Shown here: piece after piece, positions 17,311-25,993 of the stretch
How positions within the stretch are numbered: position 1 is the first letter of the stretch
How the letters are laid out: each line of letters starts with the position of its first letter
From: an uncultured Eubacteriales bacterium
GTDB taxonomy: Bacteria > Bacillota > Clostridia > Oscillospirales > CAG-272
DNA: 64,000 nucleotides
Reading direction: 5' to 3'
Assembly: GCA_934796165.1 (NCBI GenBank)
Contig: CAKVOU010000004.1
Location: forward strand, 62,001-126,000
Notes under the pieces: generated by a model
What the model was told of the DNA's origin: nothing
Database searches by the model: none
The model's input: the letters and a program-made list of their open reading frames with translations, nothing else
Made by a program: the position numbers and the translations under genes

Positions 17311-18285
17311 TCACTCTTCCTCATGCTTGAGGTCAAGTCCGAGAGAATGCAGCTTCTGAATGACTTCTTCCAGCGATTTCTTACCGAGGTTACGGACCTT
17401 GATCATGTCCTCCTCGGTTCTGTTGGTCAGGTCTTCCACTGTGTCGATGCCTGCGCGCTTCAAGCAGTTGAAGCTGCGGACAGACATGTCAAGTTCCTCA
17501 ATGGTCATCTCAAGAGCTTTGCCCTTCTGGGACTCCTTGCTCTCAATCATGATTTCCGTATTGCCTGCTTCATCATCCAGATCCACAAACAATTTGAGAT
17601 GCTCGTTGAGAATCTTGGCTCCGAGCGAAATCGCTTCTTTTGCCGAAATCGTACCGTTGGTAACGACATCGAGCGTCAGTTTGTCGTAATCCGAAACCGT
17701 TCCGACACGGGTTCCTTCTACCTTGTAGTTGACAGAGTAGACGGGCGTGTAGATGGAGTCAGTGTAAATCGTGCCGATCGGGGCGGATACCGTCGTTCCG
17801 AGCAACTGATTGTGCAGCTGCTTGTTGCGCTCCTGAGACACATAGCCGCGTCCGCTGGCAAAGGTCAGTTCCATGTAGAATCTGGCGTTTTCGCCAACCG
17901 TTGCGATATGGTAATCAGGGTTGAGAATCTCAATATCGGAATCCTGCTTAATATCCCCCGCGACGACCTCATGGGCGCCGGTCACATCAATGATCACCGT
18001 CTTGGAGCCAGTGGTATGCAGCTTTGCAATGATACCCTTGACGTTCAGGACGATCTCGGTGACATCCTCCGTTACGCCGGGAATCGTTGAAAATTCATGA
18101 AGCACACCGTCGATCTTGATGTTGGTTACGGCATAGCCGGGAAGCGAGCTGAGCAGAACCCGGCGCAGAGAGTTACCGAGCGTGATGCCGTAGCCGCGTT
18201 CCAGCGGCTCCACCACAAAGGTACCCGTCTTACCGTCTTCACTCAATTCGGCAACCGTAATATTGGGCTTTTCAAACTCGTTCAT
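17311..18285 (-). CDS. rpoA: RNA polymerase alpha subunit
   Basis: 324 aa. The N-terminal dimerisation domain has GYGITLGNSLRRVLLSSLPG. The C-terminal domain (about residues 250-315, with RAGIDTVEDLTNRTEEDMI and RNLGKKSLEEV) contacts UP elements and regulators. The ATG at 18285 is used, with GGAGG nine bases upstream. The longer frame to 18330 adds a non-conserved leader. It sits between rpsD and rplQ, the normal alpha-operon order. Confidence 0.98.
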   Translation of the reverse strand: MNEFEKPNITVAELSEDGKTGTFVVEPLERGYGITLGNSLRRVLLSSLPGYAVTNIKIDGVLHEFSTIPGVTEDVTEIVLNVKGIIAKLHTTGSKTVIIDVTGAHEVVAGDIKQDSDIEILNPDYHIATVGENARFYMELTFASGRGYVSQERNKQLHNQLLGTTVSAPIGTIYTDSIYTPVYSVNYKVEGTRVGTVSDYDKLTLDVVTNGTISAKEAISLGAKILNEHLKLFVDLDDEAGNTEIMIESKESQKGKALEMTIEELDMSVRSFNCLKRAGIDTVEDLTNRTEEDMIKVRNLGKKSLEEVIQKLHSLGLDLKHEEE

Positions 18286-18396
18286 TCCAAATAACCTCCA
18301 TTCAAATTTTGTGTCACGCTCATGCGGCAACGGAACAGGAATCCCGGTCGGGCTTTATCCGATCCATACCGCATGCCTTGGGGTGGGGTGCGGGTA

Positions 18397-19017
18397 TTAC
18401 TTGGAATAAAGCTCGACGATGAGCTGTTCTTCGAACGGGAACTCCACATCTTCTCTTGCGGGAAGAGCGACTACCTTTGCCGTGTAGTTGTCCTTATCGA
18501 CATCCAGCCACTTCGGTACGACGGAAGACTTCTCGAGGAAGCCCTTGAACTTGGAAGAAGAACGGCTGCTCTCCTTGATTGCGACAACATCGCCAGCCTT
18601 CACGAGCATGGAAGGAATGTCTGCCTTCTTGCCGTTGATGGTGATGTGACCGTGCAGGACGAACTGACGTGCCTCTCTGCGGCTTTCAGCGAAGCCCATT
18701 CTGTAAACGACATTGTCCAATCTGCGCTCCAGAAGGCAGATGAGGTTCTCACCGGTCATGCCCTCGGTGCGGTCTGCTTCCTCGTAGTAGTTGTAGAACT
18801 GCTTTTCGAGAACGCCGTAGTATCTTCTGGTCTTCTGCTTCTCACGAAGCTGTCTGCCGTACTCTCTGACCTTCTTGTTTGCTGCGCCATGCTGACCGGG
18901 AACCGTGGATCTGCGGTCGAGTGCGCACTTACCGGACGTGCAACGGTCGCCCTTCAGGAACAGCTTGGTTCCCTCTCTGCGGCAAAGTCTGCAAGCCGGA
19001 CCGGTATATCTTGCCAT
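18397..19017 (-). CDS. rpsD: 30S ribosomal protein S4
   Basis: 206 aa. The N-terminus keeps four cysteines (Cys9, Cys12, Cys26, Cys31, in CRLCRREG and GDRCTSGKC), the zinc-binding C+ form of S4. An S4 RNA-binding domain follows (RRLDNVVYRMGFAESRREAR). It is a primary 16S-binding assembly protein. In other bacteria S4 represses the alpha operon by binding its mRNA. No such site was identified here. Confidence 0.98.
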   Translation of the reverse strand: MARYTGPACRLCRREGTKLFLKGDRCTSGKCALDRRSTVPGQHGAANKKVREYGRQLREKQKTRRYYGVLEKQFYNYYEEADRTEGMTGENLICLLERRLDNVVYRMGFAESRREARQFVLHGHITINGKKADIPSMLVKAGDVVAIKESSRSSSKFKGFLEKSSVVPKWLDVDKDNYTAKVVALPAREDVEFPFEEQLIVELYSK

Positions 19018-19038
19018 AGTATTTCTCCTCCTATCTGA

Positions 19039-19437
19039 TTAAACGCGTCTGCGCTTGGGCGGTCTACAACCGTTGTGAGGAATCGGAGTTACGTCTCTGA
19101 TGGAAGTAACCTGAAGTCCTGCGGTTTCCAGTGCGCGGATTGCGGATTCACGTCCGGAGCCGGGTCCCTTGACGAATACTTCTACCGTCTTGAGTCCCTG
19201 ATCTGCGGCGATCTTCGCTGCGGTTTCAGCGGCAGACTGTGCGGCAAACGGCGTGGACTTTCTCGAGCCCTTGAAGCCGAGCTCACCGGCAGATGCCCAG
19301 GAAATCGCATTGCCCTCTGCGTCGGTAATGGTGATGATTGTGTTGTTGAAGGTAGCGCGGATATGGACAGCACCGTTTTCAACGGCTCTGCGCTCGCGGC
19401 GCTTCTTGGTAACCTTCTTTGCAGTAACCTGTGCCAT
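19039..19437 (-). CDS. rpsK: 30S ribosomal protein S11
   Basis: 132 aa, typical length. It shows the S11 core VHIRATFNNTIITITDAEGN and the ending VTPIPHNGCRPPKRRRV. It is located on the platform near the E site. It lies 17 bp after rpsM and 22 bp before rpsD, with ribosome binding sites in each gap. Confidence 0.98.
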   Translation of the reverse strand: MAQVTAKKVTKKRRERRAVENGAVHIRATFNNTIITITDAEGNAISWASAGELGFKGSRKSTPFAAQSAAETAAKIAADQGLKTVEVFVKGPGSGRESAIRALETAGLQVTSIRDVTPIPHNGCRPPKRRRV

Positions 19438-19453
19438 GTTACGTTCCCTCCTA

Positions 19454-19822
19454 TTACTTCTTCTTGTTCGCGATGGTCTTCGCCGGACCCTTACGCGTTC
19501 TTGCGTTGGTCTTGGTTCTCTGACCTCTTACCGGAAGTCCCTTTCTGTGACGGATACCGCGGTAGCAGTTGATTTCGACCATGCCCTTGATGTTCAGGCC
19601 GACGTCACGGCGAAGGTCACCTTCCACCGTATAAGACTTTTCGATCTCATCACGGATAGCGGCTACTTCTTCTTCGGTCAGATCCTTTGCGCGGGTATCG
19701 GGGTTGATCCCGGTAGCGGCAAGGATGTCGTTCGCGCTCTTGCGGCCGATACCGTAAATATAGGTAAGGGCGATTTCCACGCGTTTGTTGTTCGGAATAT
19801 CGACACCAGCAATACGTGCCAT
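19454..19822 (-). CDS. rpsM: 30S ribosomal protein S13
   Basis: 122 aa. It begins MARIAGVDIPNNKRVEIALT and has YGIGRKSANDIL and the basic tail RGQRTKTNARTRKGPAKT. It is a head protein forming inter-subunit bridges and touching the P-site tRNA. First gene after rpmJ in the alpha segment. Confidence 0.98.
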   Translation of the reverse strand: MARIAGVDIPNNKRVEIALTYIYGIGRKSANDILAATGINPDTRAKDLTEEEVAAIRDEIEKSYTVEGDLRRDVGLNIKGMVEINCYRGIRHRKGLPVRGQRTKTNARTRKGPAKTIANKKK

Positions 19823-19854
19823 TCTGATTTCACCTCTCTAATAGAATTTTCGGC

Positions 19855-19968
19855 TCAACCCTGTCTCTGCTTGTGCTTGGGGTTCTCGCAGATGACCATG
19901 ACCTTGCCTTTTCTCTTGATGATCTTGCACTTCTCGCAGATCTTCTTAACGGATGGTCTGACTTTCAT
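19855..19968 (-). CDS. rpmJ: 50S ribosomal protein L36
   Basis: 37 aa, too short for most gene finders but clear from sequence: MKVRPSVKKICEKCK at the start, then KGKVMVICENPKHKQRQG. Cys11, Cys14, Cys27 and His32 are the zinc ligands, so this is the zinc-containing form. It lies between infA and rpsM, the standard order. The start is an ATG at 19968 and the stop is at 19855. Confidence 0.97.
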   Translation of the reverse strand: MKVRPSVKKICEKCKIIKRKGKVMVICENPKHKQRQG

Positions 19969-19993
19969 CGTTAATACCAACCTTTCTTCTTGA

Positions 19994-20212
19994 TTATTTC
20001 GCGCGCCAGGTAATACGTCCCTTGGTCAGGTCGTAGACCGAGACCTCGACGGTCACGCGGTCACCCGGCAAAATTCTGATATAGTTCATACGCAGCTTTC
20101 CGGAGATGTGCGCGGTCACCATGTGACCATTGGGAAGCTGCACCTTGAAGACGGCGTTCGGAAGTGTTTCGACCACCGTACCTTCAAATTCGATCACGTC
20201 ATCCTTCGGCAT
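19994..20212 (-). CDS. infA: translation initiation factor IF-1
   Basis: 72 aa, exact family length. An OB fold with MPKDDVIEFEGTVVETLPNA and GHMVTAHISGKLRMNYIRIL. It binds the 30S A site during initiation. It lies between map and rpmJ. Confidence 0.98.
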   Translation of the reverse strand: MPKDDVIEFEGTVVETLPNAVFKVQLPNGHMVTAHISGKLRMNYIRILPGDRVTVEVSVYDLTKGRITWRAK

Positions 20213-20268
20213 GATATATCCTCCTCATTCGCAGTTTGTGACGTAGTTTCAGTTGCTTCAAAATCATT

Positions 20269-21030
20269 TCAGAATCCTTTTTCGACTTCCGTCAGAATGA
20301 TGACTCCGTTTTCCGTAAGGGCAACACTGTTTTCGTAGTGTGCCGAAAGACTGCCGTCCGCCGTTTTGACCGTCCAGCCGTCCTTCATTTCCAGAACGTC
20401 CTCGCCGCCGACGTTGACCATCGGTTCGATGGCAAGCGTCATACCGGTCGAGAGGCGAAGCCCTCTGCCGGGCGTTCCGTAATTGGGAACATCGGGATCC
20501 TCATGCAGTTCGGTTCCGACACCGTGCCCGACATACCGCTTCACGGTGGAAAAACCGTTGGCAGTCACAAGCCCGTCGATCGCCGAACCGATATCACCGA
20601 GCCGCTTCCCCGCTTCCAGATTGGCAAGTCCCGCAAAAAAGCTGTCTCTCGTCACGCGGATGAGTTTCAGTGCTTCTTCGCTGACCTCGCCGACCGGAAC
20701 GGTTCTGGCGCTGTCTCCGTGATACCCGTGATAGAAGGCGCCGACATCAATCTTTACAATGTCGCCGTTCATGAGAATCCGCTTTTTCGACGGAATTCCG
20801 TGAATGACTTCATCATTGATACTGATGCACGCGCTTCCGGGGAAACCGGAATAACCAAGGAAGGACGGGGTCGCACCGCACTTGACGATATAACGATGAA
20901 TCACACGGTCAAGCTCATAGGTGCTGATCCCCTCCCGGACGGCATCACGGGCGGCAAGCAATGCCTCTCCCGTGATCCTTCCGGCATCCTTCATTGCCTG
21001 GATCTGAACTGAGTTTTTCAGTTCAACCAT
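20269..21030 (-). CDS. map: methionine aminopeptidase, type I
   Basis: 253 aa. It removes the initiator Met from new proteins. Metal ligands are in the expected blocks: KIDVGAFYHGYHGDSART (two Asp), GHGVGTELHEDPDVPNYG (His), AIEPMVN (Glu) and HYENSVALTENG (Glu). Its start is 2 bp after the adk stop, so the two are translationally close. The small KOW-domain gene often found between map and infA in Firmicutes is absent. Confidence 0.97.
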   Translation of the reverse strand: MVELKNSVQIQAMKDAGRITGEALLAARDAVREGISTYELDRVIHRYIVKCGATPSFLGYSGFPGSACISINDEVIHGIPSKKRILMNGDIVKIDVGAFYHGYHGDSARTVPVGEVSEEALKLIRVTRDSFFAGLANLEAGKRLGDIGSAIDGLVTANGFSTVKRYVGHGVGTELHEDPDVPNYGTPGRGLRLSTGMTLAIEPMVNVGGEDVLEMKDGWTVKTADGSLSAHYENSVALTENGVIILTEVEKGF

Positions 21031-21032
21031 AC

Positions 21033-21671
21033 TTATGCCTCAAACTTTGCGAGCGCCTGTTCCACGAGGGCGGAGGTATCCTCCACCTTCTCCTGTCCCT
21101 GCACAGAGATGAGCAGCCCACGCTTCGCATAGAAGTCCTTGAGCGGCTCGGTCTGTGCATGGTAAGTGCTCAGCCGGTTCTTGACAGTTTCTGCTGCGTC
21201 ATCGGCTCTCACATAGAGCGCCGCGCCGCACTTGTCACAAATACCCTCGACCTTCGGGGGATTATACATCACATGATACGAAGCACCGCACGCGCAGACT
21301 CTGCGTCCGCTCATACGTTCCACGATCTTCTCATCGGCGACCTCAATGCTGAGGACCGCGTCGATCCGGACGCCCATCGCTTCCAGTGCCTCAGCCTGAG
21401 GAATGGAACGCGGGAAGCCGTCCAGAATGAAGCCGTTTTTGCACGCATCCGTCGAAAGATAATCCTGAATCAGACCAATGACGACCTCATCGGGAACAAG
21501 CTTGCCTTCGTCGATATACGACTTTGCCTTCTTGCCCAGCTCCGTGCCGGCTTTGATCGCGCCGCGGAGAATGTCGCCCGTAGCAATGGCGGGAATATTG
21601 AATTTCTCTGAAATCTTCGCGGATTGGGTACCTTTACCCGCTCCGGGAGCGCCCATTAAAATTAAATTCAT
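21033..21671 (-). CDS. adk: adenylate kinase
   Basis: 212 aa. It interconverts ATP+AMP and 2 ADP. Walker A is GAPGAGKGTQSAK near the start, then DGFPRSIPQAEAL. The LID domain holds CACG and CDKCG, a four-cysteine zinc knuckle whose first pair is spaced CxC rather than the more common CxxC. The ATG at 21671 follows GGAGG. The longer frame to 21773 overlaps secY and is not used. Confidence 0.97.
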   Translation of the reverse strand: MNLILMGAPGAGKGTQSAKISEKFNIPAIATGDILRGAIKAGTELGKKAKSYIDEGKLVPDEVVIGLIQDYLSTDACKNGFILDGFPRSIPQAEALEAMGVRIDAVLSIEVADEKIVERMSGRRVCACGASYHVMYNPPKVEGICDKCGAALYVRADDAAETVKNRLSTYHAQTEPLKDFYAKRGLLISVQGQEKVEDTSALVEQALAKFEA

Positions 21672-21693
21672 TGGTTTCCTCCGAATCTGCGCA

Positions 21694-22998
21694 TCAATCA
21701 AGGAAGCCCTTGTAGTTACGCATGGTGATCTGTGCTTCGATATCACGGTAAGTTTCCAGCGCAACACCGACAACGATCATCAGAGAGGATCCGATGAAGG
21801 CGAGAGTGGAGAGCTGACCGCCGGCGATGATGTTGACGACCATCGGCAGGCAGGAAATCAGACCGACAAAGAGTGCACCGATCAGGGTGATTCTGTTCAG
21901 GATACGGGTGATATAATCGGTAGTAGGCTTGCCGGGACGAATACCCGGAATCGAACCGCCGTTATTTCTGATGTTGTTTGCGACCTCGATCGGGTTGAAC
22001 GAGATCAGAACGTAGAAATACGAGAAAGCGATGATCAGCGCGAAAGATACCACCACATACAGCCAGGTGTTGTAGTTGAACCACTTGGAAATGAACTTGG
22101 TGAAACCGTTGTCAGAACCAAGGAATTCGCCGATGGTTGCAGGAATCGACACGATGGAGCTGGAGAAGATGATCGGCATGACACCGGTCATGTTCAGCTT
22201 CAGGGGCAGATTCGAGCTCTGTCCGCCGTACATCTTGCGACCGACAACGCGCTTTGCATACTGGACGGGGATTCTGCGTTCGGAGTTGGTAAACCAGACG
22301 ATCAGACCGAAGAACGCGATCGAGATAACCACGACAAGCAGCGTCCAGAAGAGTCCGAGGATCAGTTGTCCTCCCTCCTTACCGCCGATGAAGAGGCTGT
22401 AGATCGTTCCGCAAATCGCACCGCCGCGGGACAGGATGTTGGCAAACAGGATAATGGAGATACCGTTTCCGATACCGTGATCGTTGATCTTTTCCGCCAT
22501 CCACATGATCAGTGCAGCGCCTGCGCAGTAGCAAGCGATGACAACGATCATTTCAAAGACCGCCATGCCGCCGGTCTTGGCGATCAGCATACCGGACTGC
22601 TTCAGATACCAAGCGTATCCGAATGCGGTCAGGAGTGCAAGAGCAACCGTGACCCAACGGGTGTAGGAAGTGATCTTCTTTCTTCCCTCTTCACCGTTCT
22701 GCGCGATTCTTTCCAGTGCGGGAATCGCAATGGTAAGAAGCTGCATCACGATGGAAGCGGTGATGTACGGAGAAACGGAAAGAGCGAACAACGTTGCCTT
22801 GCCGAATGCACTACCGGACATGATGTTCAGAAGTTCGAAGATCCCCTGACGCTGGAGTCCGGAGGTGTAAATATCGGGCAGGACATACGGAACGGGAATA
22901 CTTGTGCCGAGACGGTAAAGAAGGACGATAAGCAATGTGAAGAGGATCTTTTTACGGAGTTCCGGAATCTTCCAAGCATTTTTTAGCGTCTGAAACAT
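21694..22998 (-). CDS. secY: protein translocase subunit SecY
   Basis: 434 aa with ten predicted transmembrane helices. It forms the protein-conducting channel of the Sec translocon in the inner membrane. Typical parts are TLKNAWKIPELRKKILFTLL at the N-terminus, LGTSIPVPYV, PYITASIVMQLL (plug/TM2 region) and GSIPGIRPGKPTTDYITRIL. It follows rplO by 2 bp, as usual in the spc operon. Confidence 0.98.
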   Translation of the reverse strand: MFQTLKNAWKIPELRKKILFTLLIVLLYRLGTSIPVPYVLPDIYTSGLQRQGIFELLNIMSGSAFGKATLFALSVSPYITASIVMQLLTIAIPALERIAQNGEEGRKKITSYTRWVTVALALLTAFGYAWYLKQSGMLIAKTGGMAVFEMIVVIACYCAGAALIMWMAEKINDHGIGNGISIILFANILSRGGAICGTIYSLFIGGKEGGQLILGLFWTLLVVVISIAFFGLIVWFTNSERRIPVQYAKRVVGRKMYGGQSSNLPLKLNMTGVMPIIFSSSIVSIPATIGEFLGSDNGFTKFISKWFNYNTWLYVVVSFALIIAFSYFYVLISFNPIEVANNIRNNGGSIPGIRPGKPTTDYITRILNRITLIGALFVGLISCLPMVVNIIAGGQLSTLAFIGSSLMIVVGVALETYRDIEAQITMRNYKGFLD

Positions 22999-23000
22999 CT

Positions 23001-23444
23001 TTATGCCTCCTCTGCCTTGCCGCCTGCTGCCTCTATCTTCTCCTTAGCACTTGCAGAAAAGCTTGCTGCTTTTACGGTAAGTTTTTTGGTAAGCTCACCA
23101 CCGCCGAGAACTTTCAGACCATCCTTGGGGTCACGGACGATCTTTGCCGCCATCAGTGCGTCAAGATCCACCGTTGCACCGTCAGCAAACTTTGCGTTCA
23201 GTGCGCCCACATTCACGGTTGCATACTCGGTTGCGAACTTATTGTGGAAGCCTCTCTTCGGAAGCTTTCTGTAAAGCGGAAGCTGTCCGCCTTCAAATCC
23301 GGGTCTGACACCGCCGCCGGAGCGTGCGTTCTGACCCTTATGGCCCTTACCTGCGGTCTTGCCGTTTCCGGAGCCGGTTCCTCTGCCCTTACGCCATGCT
23401 GCCTTTGCGGAGCCTTCAGCGGGGGAAAGTTCATGAAGTTTCAT
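23001..23444 (-). CDS. rplO: 50S ribosomal protein L15
   Basis: 147 aa. It starts MKLHELSPAEGSAKAAWRKG. The basic GRGTGSGNGKTAGKGHKGQ stretch is the L15 extension that reaches into 23S rRNA. A globular domain follows. The ATG at 23444 has AAGGAGG upstream. It lies between rpmD and secY. Confidence 0.97.
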   Translation of the reverse strand: MKLHELSPAEGSAKAAWRKGRGTGSGNGKTAGKGHKGQNARSGGGVRPGFEGGQLPLYRKLPKRGFHNKFATEYATVNVGALNAKFADGATVDLDALMAAKIVRDPKDGLKVLGGGELTKKLTVKAASFSASAKEKIEAAGGKAEEA

Positions 23445-23457
23445 GTCTGCGACCTCC

Positions 23458-23640
23458 TTATGCGTTTTCAACGGGTTCGACCGTTACCAGATGAGAGATC
23501 ACCTTGATCTTACCTGCGAGGACCGCGTCGTTCTTCTGAACGGTGCTGTCGCCGATCTTGTTAAGACCCAGGGACTTTGCAGTTGCCTTCTGATTCGGCT
23601 TCGAAGCAATGATGCTCTTAACGAGAGTTACCTTCACCAT
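23458..23640 (-). CDS. rpmD: 50S ribosomal protein L30
   Basis: 60 aa, the short bacterial form. MVKVTLVKSIIASKPNQKAT and SLGLNKIGDSTVQKND are the family core. The ATG at 23640 follows GAGGGGG. Genomes often lack this gene. Its presence between rpsE and rplO is the classic order. Confidence 0.96.
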   Translation of the reverse strand: MVKVTLVKSIIASKPNQKATAKSLGLNKIGDSTVQKNDAVLAGKIKVISHLVTVEPVENA

Positions 23641-23653
23641 AGCGTCTACCCCC

Positions 23654-24157
23654 TCAAGCCTTGACCTGATCAACGCTCAGGTCGCGGATCTTAGCAACTT
23701 CTTCTGCGGTACGCAGCTCTGCCAGACCTGCGATCGTTGCCTTGACGACATTGATCGGGTTGTCAGAACGCAGGCACTTTGCGCGGATGTTGGAAATACC
23801 AACCGCTTCAAGCACCACACGCACCTTACCGCCAGCGATGATACCGGTACCGGGAGCAGCGGGCTTCAGAAGCACCTTACCTGCACCGAACACGCCGGTA
23901 ACTTCGTGGGGGATGGTGTCTCCCTTGAGGGAAACAGTAATCATATTTTTCTTTGCGTCCTCAATTCCCTTGCGGATTGCTTCGGGAACCTCGGCTGCCT
24001 TTCCAATTCCGACACCGACACGTCCCTTTTCGTCGCCCACAACCATAAGAGCTGCGAAACGAGCGATACGGCCGCCCTTGACTGTCTTGGAAACACGGTT
24101 CAGAGCTACAAGAGTTTCCTTGAATTCGGACTCCTGTGCATAATCTCTTCTAGGCAT
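23654..24157 (-). CDS. rpsE: 30S ribosomal protein S5
   Basis: 167 aa. The double-stranded RNA-binding N-terminal half has VSKTVKGGRIARFAALMVVG. The C-terminal half has GIIAGGKVRVVLEAVGISN. It supports decoding accuracy with S4. The ATG at 24157 (MPRRDYAQ) follows GGAGG by six bases. The longer frame is not used. Confidence 0.97.
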   Translation of the reverse strand: MPRRDYAQESEFKETLVALNRVSKTVKGGRIARFAALMVVGDEKGRVGVGIGKAAEVPEAIRKGIEDAKKNMITVSLKGDTIPHEVTGVFGAGKVLLKPAAPGTGIIAGGKVRVVLEAVGISNIRAKCLRSDNPINVVKATIAGLAELRTAEEVAKIRDLSVDQVKA

Positions 24158-24231
24158 AATTTCCTCCTGAAATTTGTTCAAATATTCGTTTGAACAGTGT
24201 ACAAACCGGACTGACAGAGCAAAAAGCTCAA

Positions 24232-24591
24232 TCAGAACTTCAGGCCGCCCTCGCGAGCGCCTTCAGCCAACTCCGATACACGTCCGTGATACAGATAGCC
24301 GCCGCGGTCGAAAACGACTTCGGTGATTCCCTGTGCGATTGCCTTTTCGGCAATCAGCTTGCCGATAGTTCTTGCTGCTTCCTTGTTGCCGCCGTTGCCC
24401 TCGAAAGACTTTCCGAAGGTAGACGCGCTTGCAAGCGTCTTGCCTGCAACGTCATCAATGATCTGCGCGCTGATGTTCGCATTGGAACGATAAACGGCAA
24501 GACGCGGACGGGCAGCGGTGCCGGAGATCTTTGCTCTGACTCTCTTATGTCTCTTAAGACGAGCCTGGTTACTGTCTTTTCTCGATACCAT
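24232..24591 (-). CDS. rplR: 50S ribosomal protein L18
   Basis: 119 aa. MVSRKDSNQARLKRHKRVRA, RPRLAVYRSNANISAQIIDD and VVFDRGGYLYHGRVSELAEG are typical. It binds 5S rRNA in the central protuberance with L5. The 74-bp gap to rpsE is wider than its neighbours' gaps but holds no obvious signal beyond a ribosome binding site. Confidence 0.98.
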   Translation of the reverse strand: MVSRKDSNQARLKRHKRVRAKISGTAARPRLAVYRSNANISAQIIDDVAGKTLASASTFGKSFEGNGGNKEAARTIGKLIAEKAIAQGITEVVFDRGGYLYHGRVSELAEGAREGGLKF

Positions 24592-24610
24592 AATACTGCA
24601 CTCCTTTCAA

Positions 24611-25183
24611 TTACTTCTTGCCCTTACCGGCCTTGCCGGCTTTACGGCGAATGTGTTCATCTGCGTACTTGACACCCTTGCCATGGTAGGGTTCGGGGGG
24701 TCTCTTGCTTCTGATGACAGCCGCAACCTGACCGACCTGCTGCTTGTCGCAGCCCTTGACCACGATGGTGTTGCCGTCCGGAGTCTCGAACTTGATTCCT
24801 TCGGGCTCGGTGATCTGGAAGTTCGCCTGCGGCATACCGTTGGACATCAGAGAATGTCCGAGGTACAGCTGAAGCGTCTTTCCCTGCTTGACGACCTTGT
24901 AGCCGACACCGACGATCTGGAGCGTCTTGGAGAACCCTTCGGTTACGCCGACAACCATATCATGGAGCAGCGCACGGGTCAGACCGTGGAGTGCTCTGTC
25001 GCTCGGTTCATCCGTCGGGCGGGTAACGTGAGCTACGGTTCCTTCCACTTTGATCGTCATTCTTTCGGGCAGCTTCTGAGAAAGCGTTCCGAGGGGTCCC
25101 TTTACGGTGACGAGGTTGCCTTCGGCGACAGTGATTTCGACGCCCTTGGCAAGAGTTACAGGCATTCTACCAATTCTTGACAT
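24611..25183 (-). CDS. rplF: 50S ribosomal protein L6
   Basis: 190 aa with two related alpha/beta domains. It starts MSRIGRMPVTLAKGVEITVA. The second domain includes GYKVVKQGKTLQLYLGHS and the end KRPPEPYHGKGVKYADEHI, a strong L6 signature. It sits near the factor-binding site. Order rpsH-rplF-rplR is normal. Confidence 0.98.
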   Translation of the reverse strand: MSRIGRMPVTLAKGVEITVAEGNLVTVKGPLGTLSQKLPERMTIKVEGTVAHVTRPTDEPSDRALHGLTRALLHDMVVGVTEGFSKTLQIVGVGYKVVKQGKTLQLYLGHSLMSNGMPQANFQITEPEGIKFETPDGNTIVVKGCDKQQVGQVAAVIRSKRPPEPYHGKGVKYADEHIRRKAGKAGKGKK

Positions 25184-25204
25184 ATCTCTATACCTCCGTC
25201 CCGA

Positions 25205-25603
25205 TTACCATACGAACGCGAGGACTTCGCCGCCGATTTTCGCAGCGCGAGCCTTCTTGTCCGTCATGATGCCCTTGGAAGTGGACACGATGGCGATGCC
25301 GAGTCCGTTCATGACACGGGGCATATCCTCGTAGCCGGCGTAGATACGGAGGCCGGGCTTGGACACACGGCGGATACCGCGAATGACCTTCTGCTTGTTG
25401 CCTACGTACTTCAGCGTGACACGGATGACACCCTGCTTACCGTCGTCGATGACCTGGTAAGACTTCACATAGCCCTCTTCCACCAGAATGTCCGCAATGG
25501 ACTTCTTCATGTTGGATGCCGGAATGTCCACAGTAGCATGCTTCGCAGTGCTTGCGTTTCTGATTCTTGTGAGCATATCGGCGATAACGTCTGACATTTG
25601 CAT
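25205..25603 (-). CDS. rpsH: 30S ribosomal protein S8
   Basis: 132 aa, the usual length. MQMSDVIADMLTRIRNAST at the start and PGLRIYAGYEDMPRVMNGLG and IVSTSKGIMTDKKAR near the end. It binds 16S helix 21 early in assembly. The ATG at 25603 follows AAGGAGG by eight bases. It is preceded by an unusually long GC-rich spacer (25604-25790). Confidence 0.98.
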   Translation of the reverse strand: MQMSDVIADMLTRIRNASTAKHATVDIPASNMKKSIADILVEEGYVKSYQVIDDGKQGVIRVTLKYVGNKQKVIRGIRRVSKPGLRIYAGYEDMPRVMNGLGIAIVSTSKGIMTDKKARAAKIGGEVLAFVW

Positions 25604-25790
25604 ATTGTTTTCCTCCTTATGCAAGTTAAAAATCTTGCTGCCGGTTTTCCCGGCGGCATACCGGCGGTTAAGCGGTCGCCCGCTTCCTACCGATAGTTGG
25701 GAGTTATTATCCGCCGCCGTCCGGCAAATAGCCGGAAAGCGGAAAATAATTGAGTTGTTTTGCCGCCCTTGGGCGGCGCCCCGGTAAGAA
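25604..25790 (-). promoter_or_regulatory. 187-bp structured spacer between rpsN and rpsH
   Basis: Most gaps in this operon are 2-75 bp. This one is 187 bp and rich in inverted repeats, such as GCCGGTTTTCCCGGC next to rpsH, and TTGCCGCCC / GGGCGGCGCC next to rpsN. It may be an mRNA element controlling the spc half of the operon, or an internal processing site. No known family was recognised. Confidence 0.4.
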
Positions 25791-25976
25791 TTACCAGGAT
25801 GCTTTCTTCACGCCCGGAAGCTCGCCCTTGTAAGCGAGATTACGGAAGCAGATACGGCAGATACCGAACTTGCGGAGATAAGCATGAGGACGGCCGCAGA
25901 GCTTGCAACGGGTGTACTCACGGGTGGAGTACTTCTGCTTCTTCTGCTGCTTAAGAATCATAGCCTTTTTTGCCAT
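25791..25976 (-). CDS. rpsN: 30S ribosomal protein S14, type Z
   Basis: 61 aa zinc form. CKLCGRPHAYLRKFGICRIC carries the two CxxC pairs that bind zinc. The end KGELPGVKKASW is typical. It is a head protein. Standard position between rplE and rpsH. Confidence 0.98.
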   Translation of the reverse strand: MAKKAMILKQQKKQKYSTREYTRCKLCGRPHAYLRKFGICRICFRNLAYKGELPGVKKASW

Positions 25977-25993
25977 CTTACGTTACCTCCTTG

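Noticed and set aside
21478..22986. 502-codon plus-strand open frame across adk and secY
   Set aside because: Antisense shadow of conserved genes, with Asp/Arg-rich sequence and no ribosome binding site.
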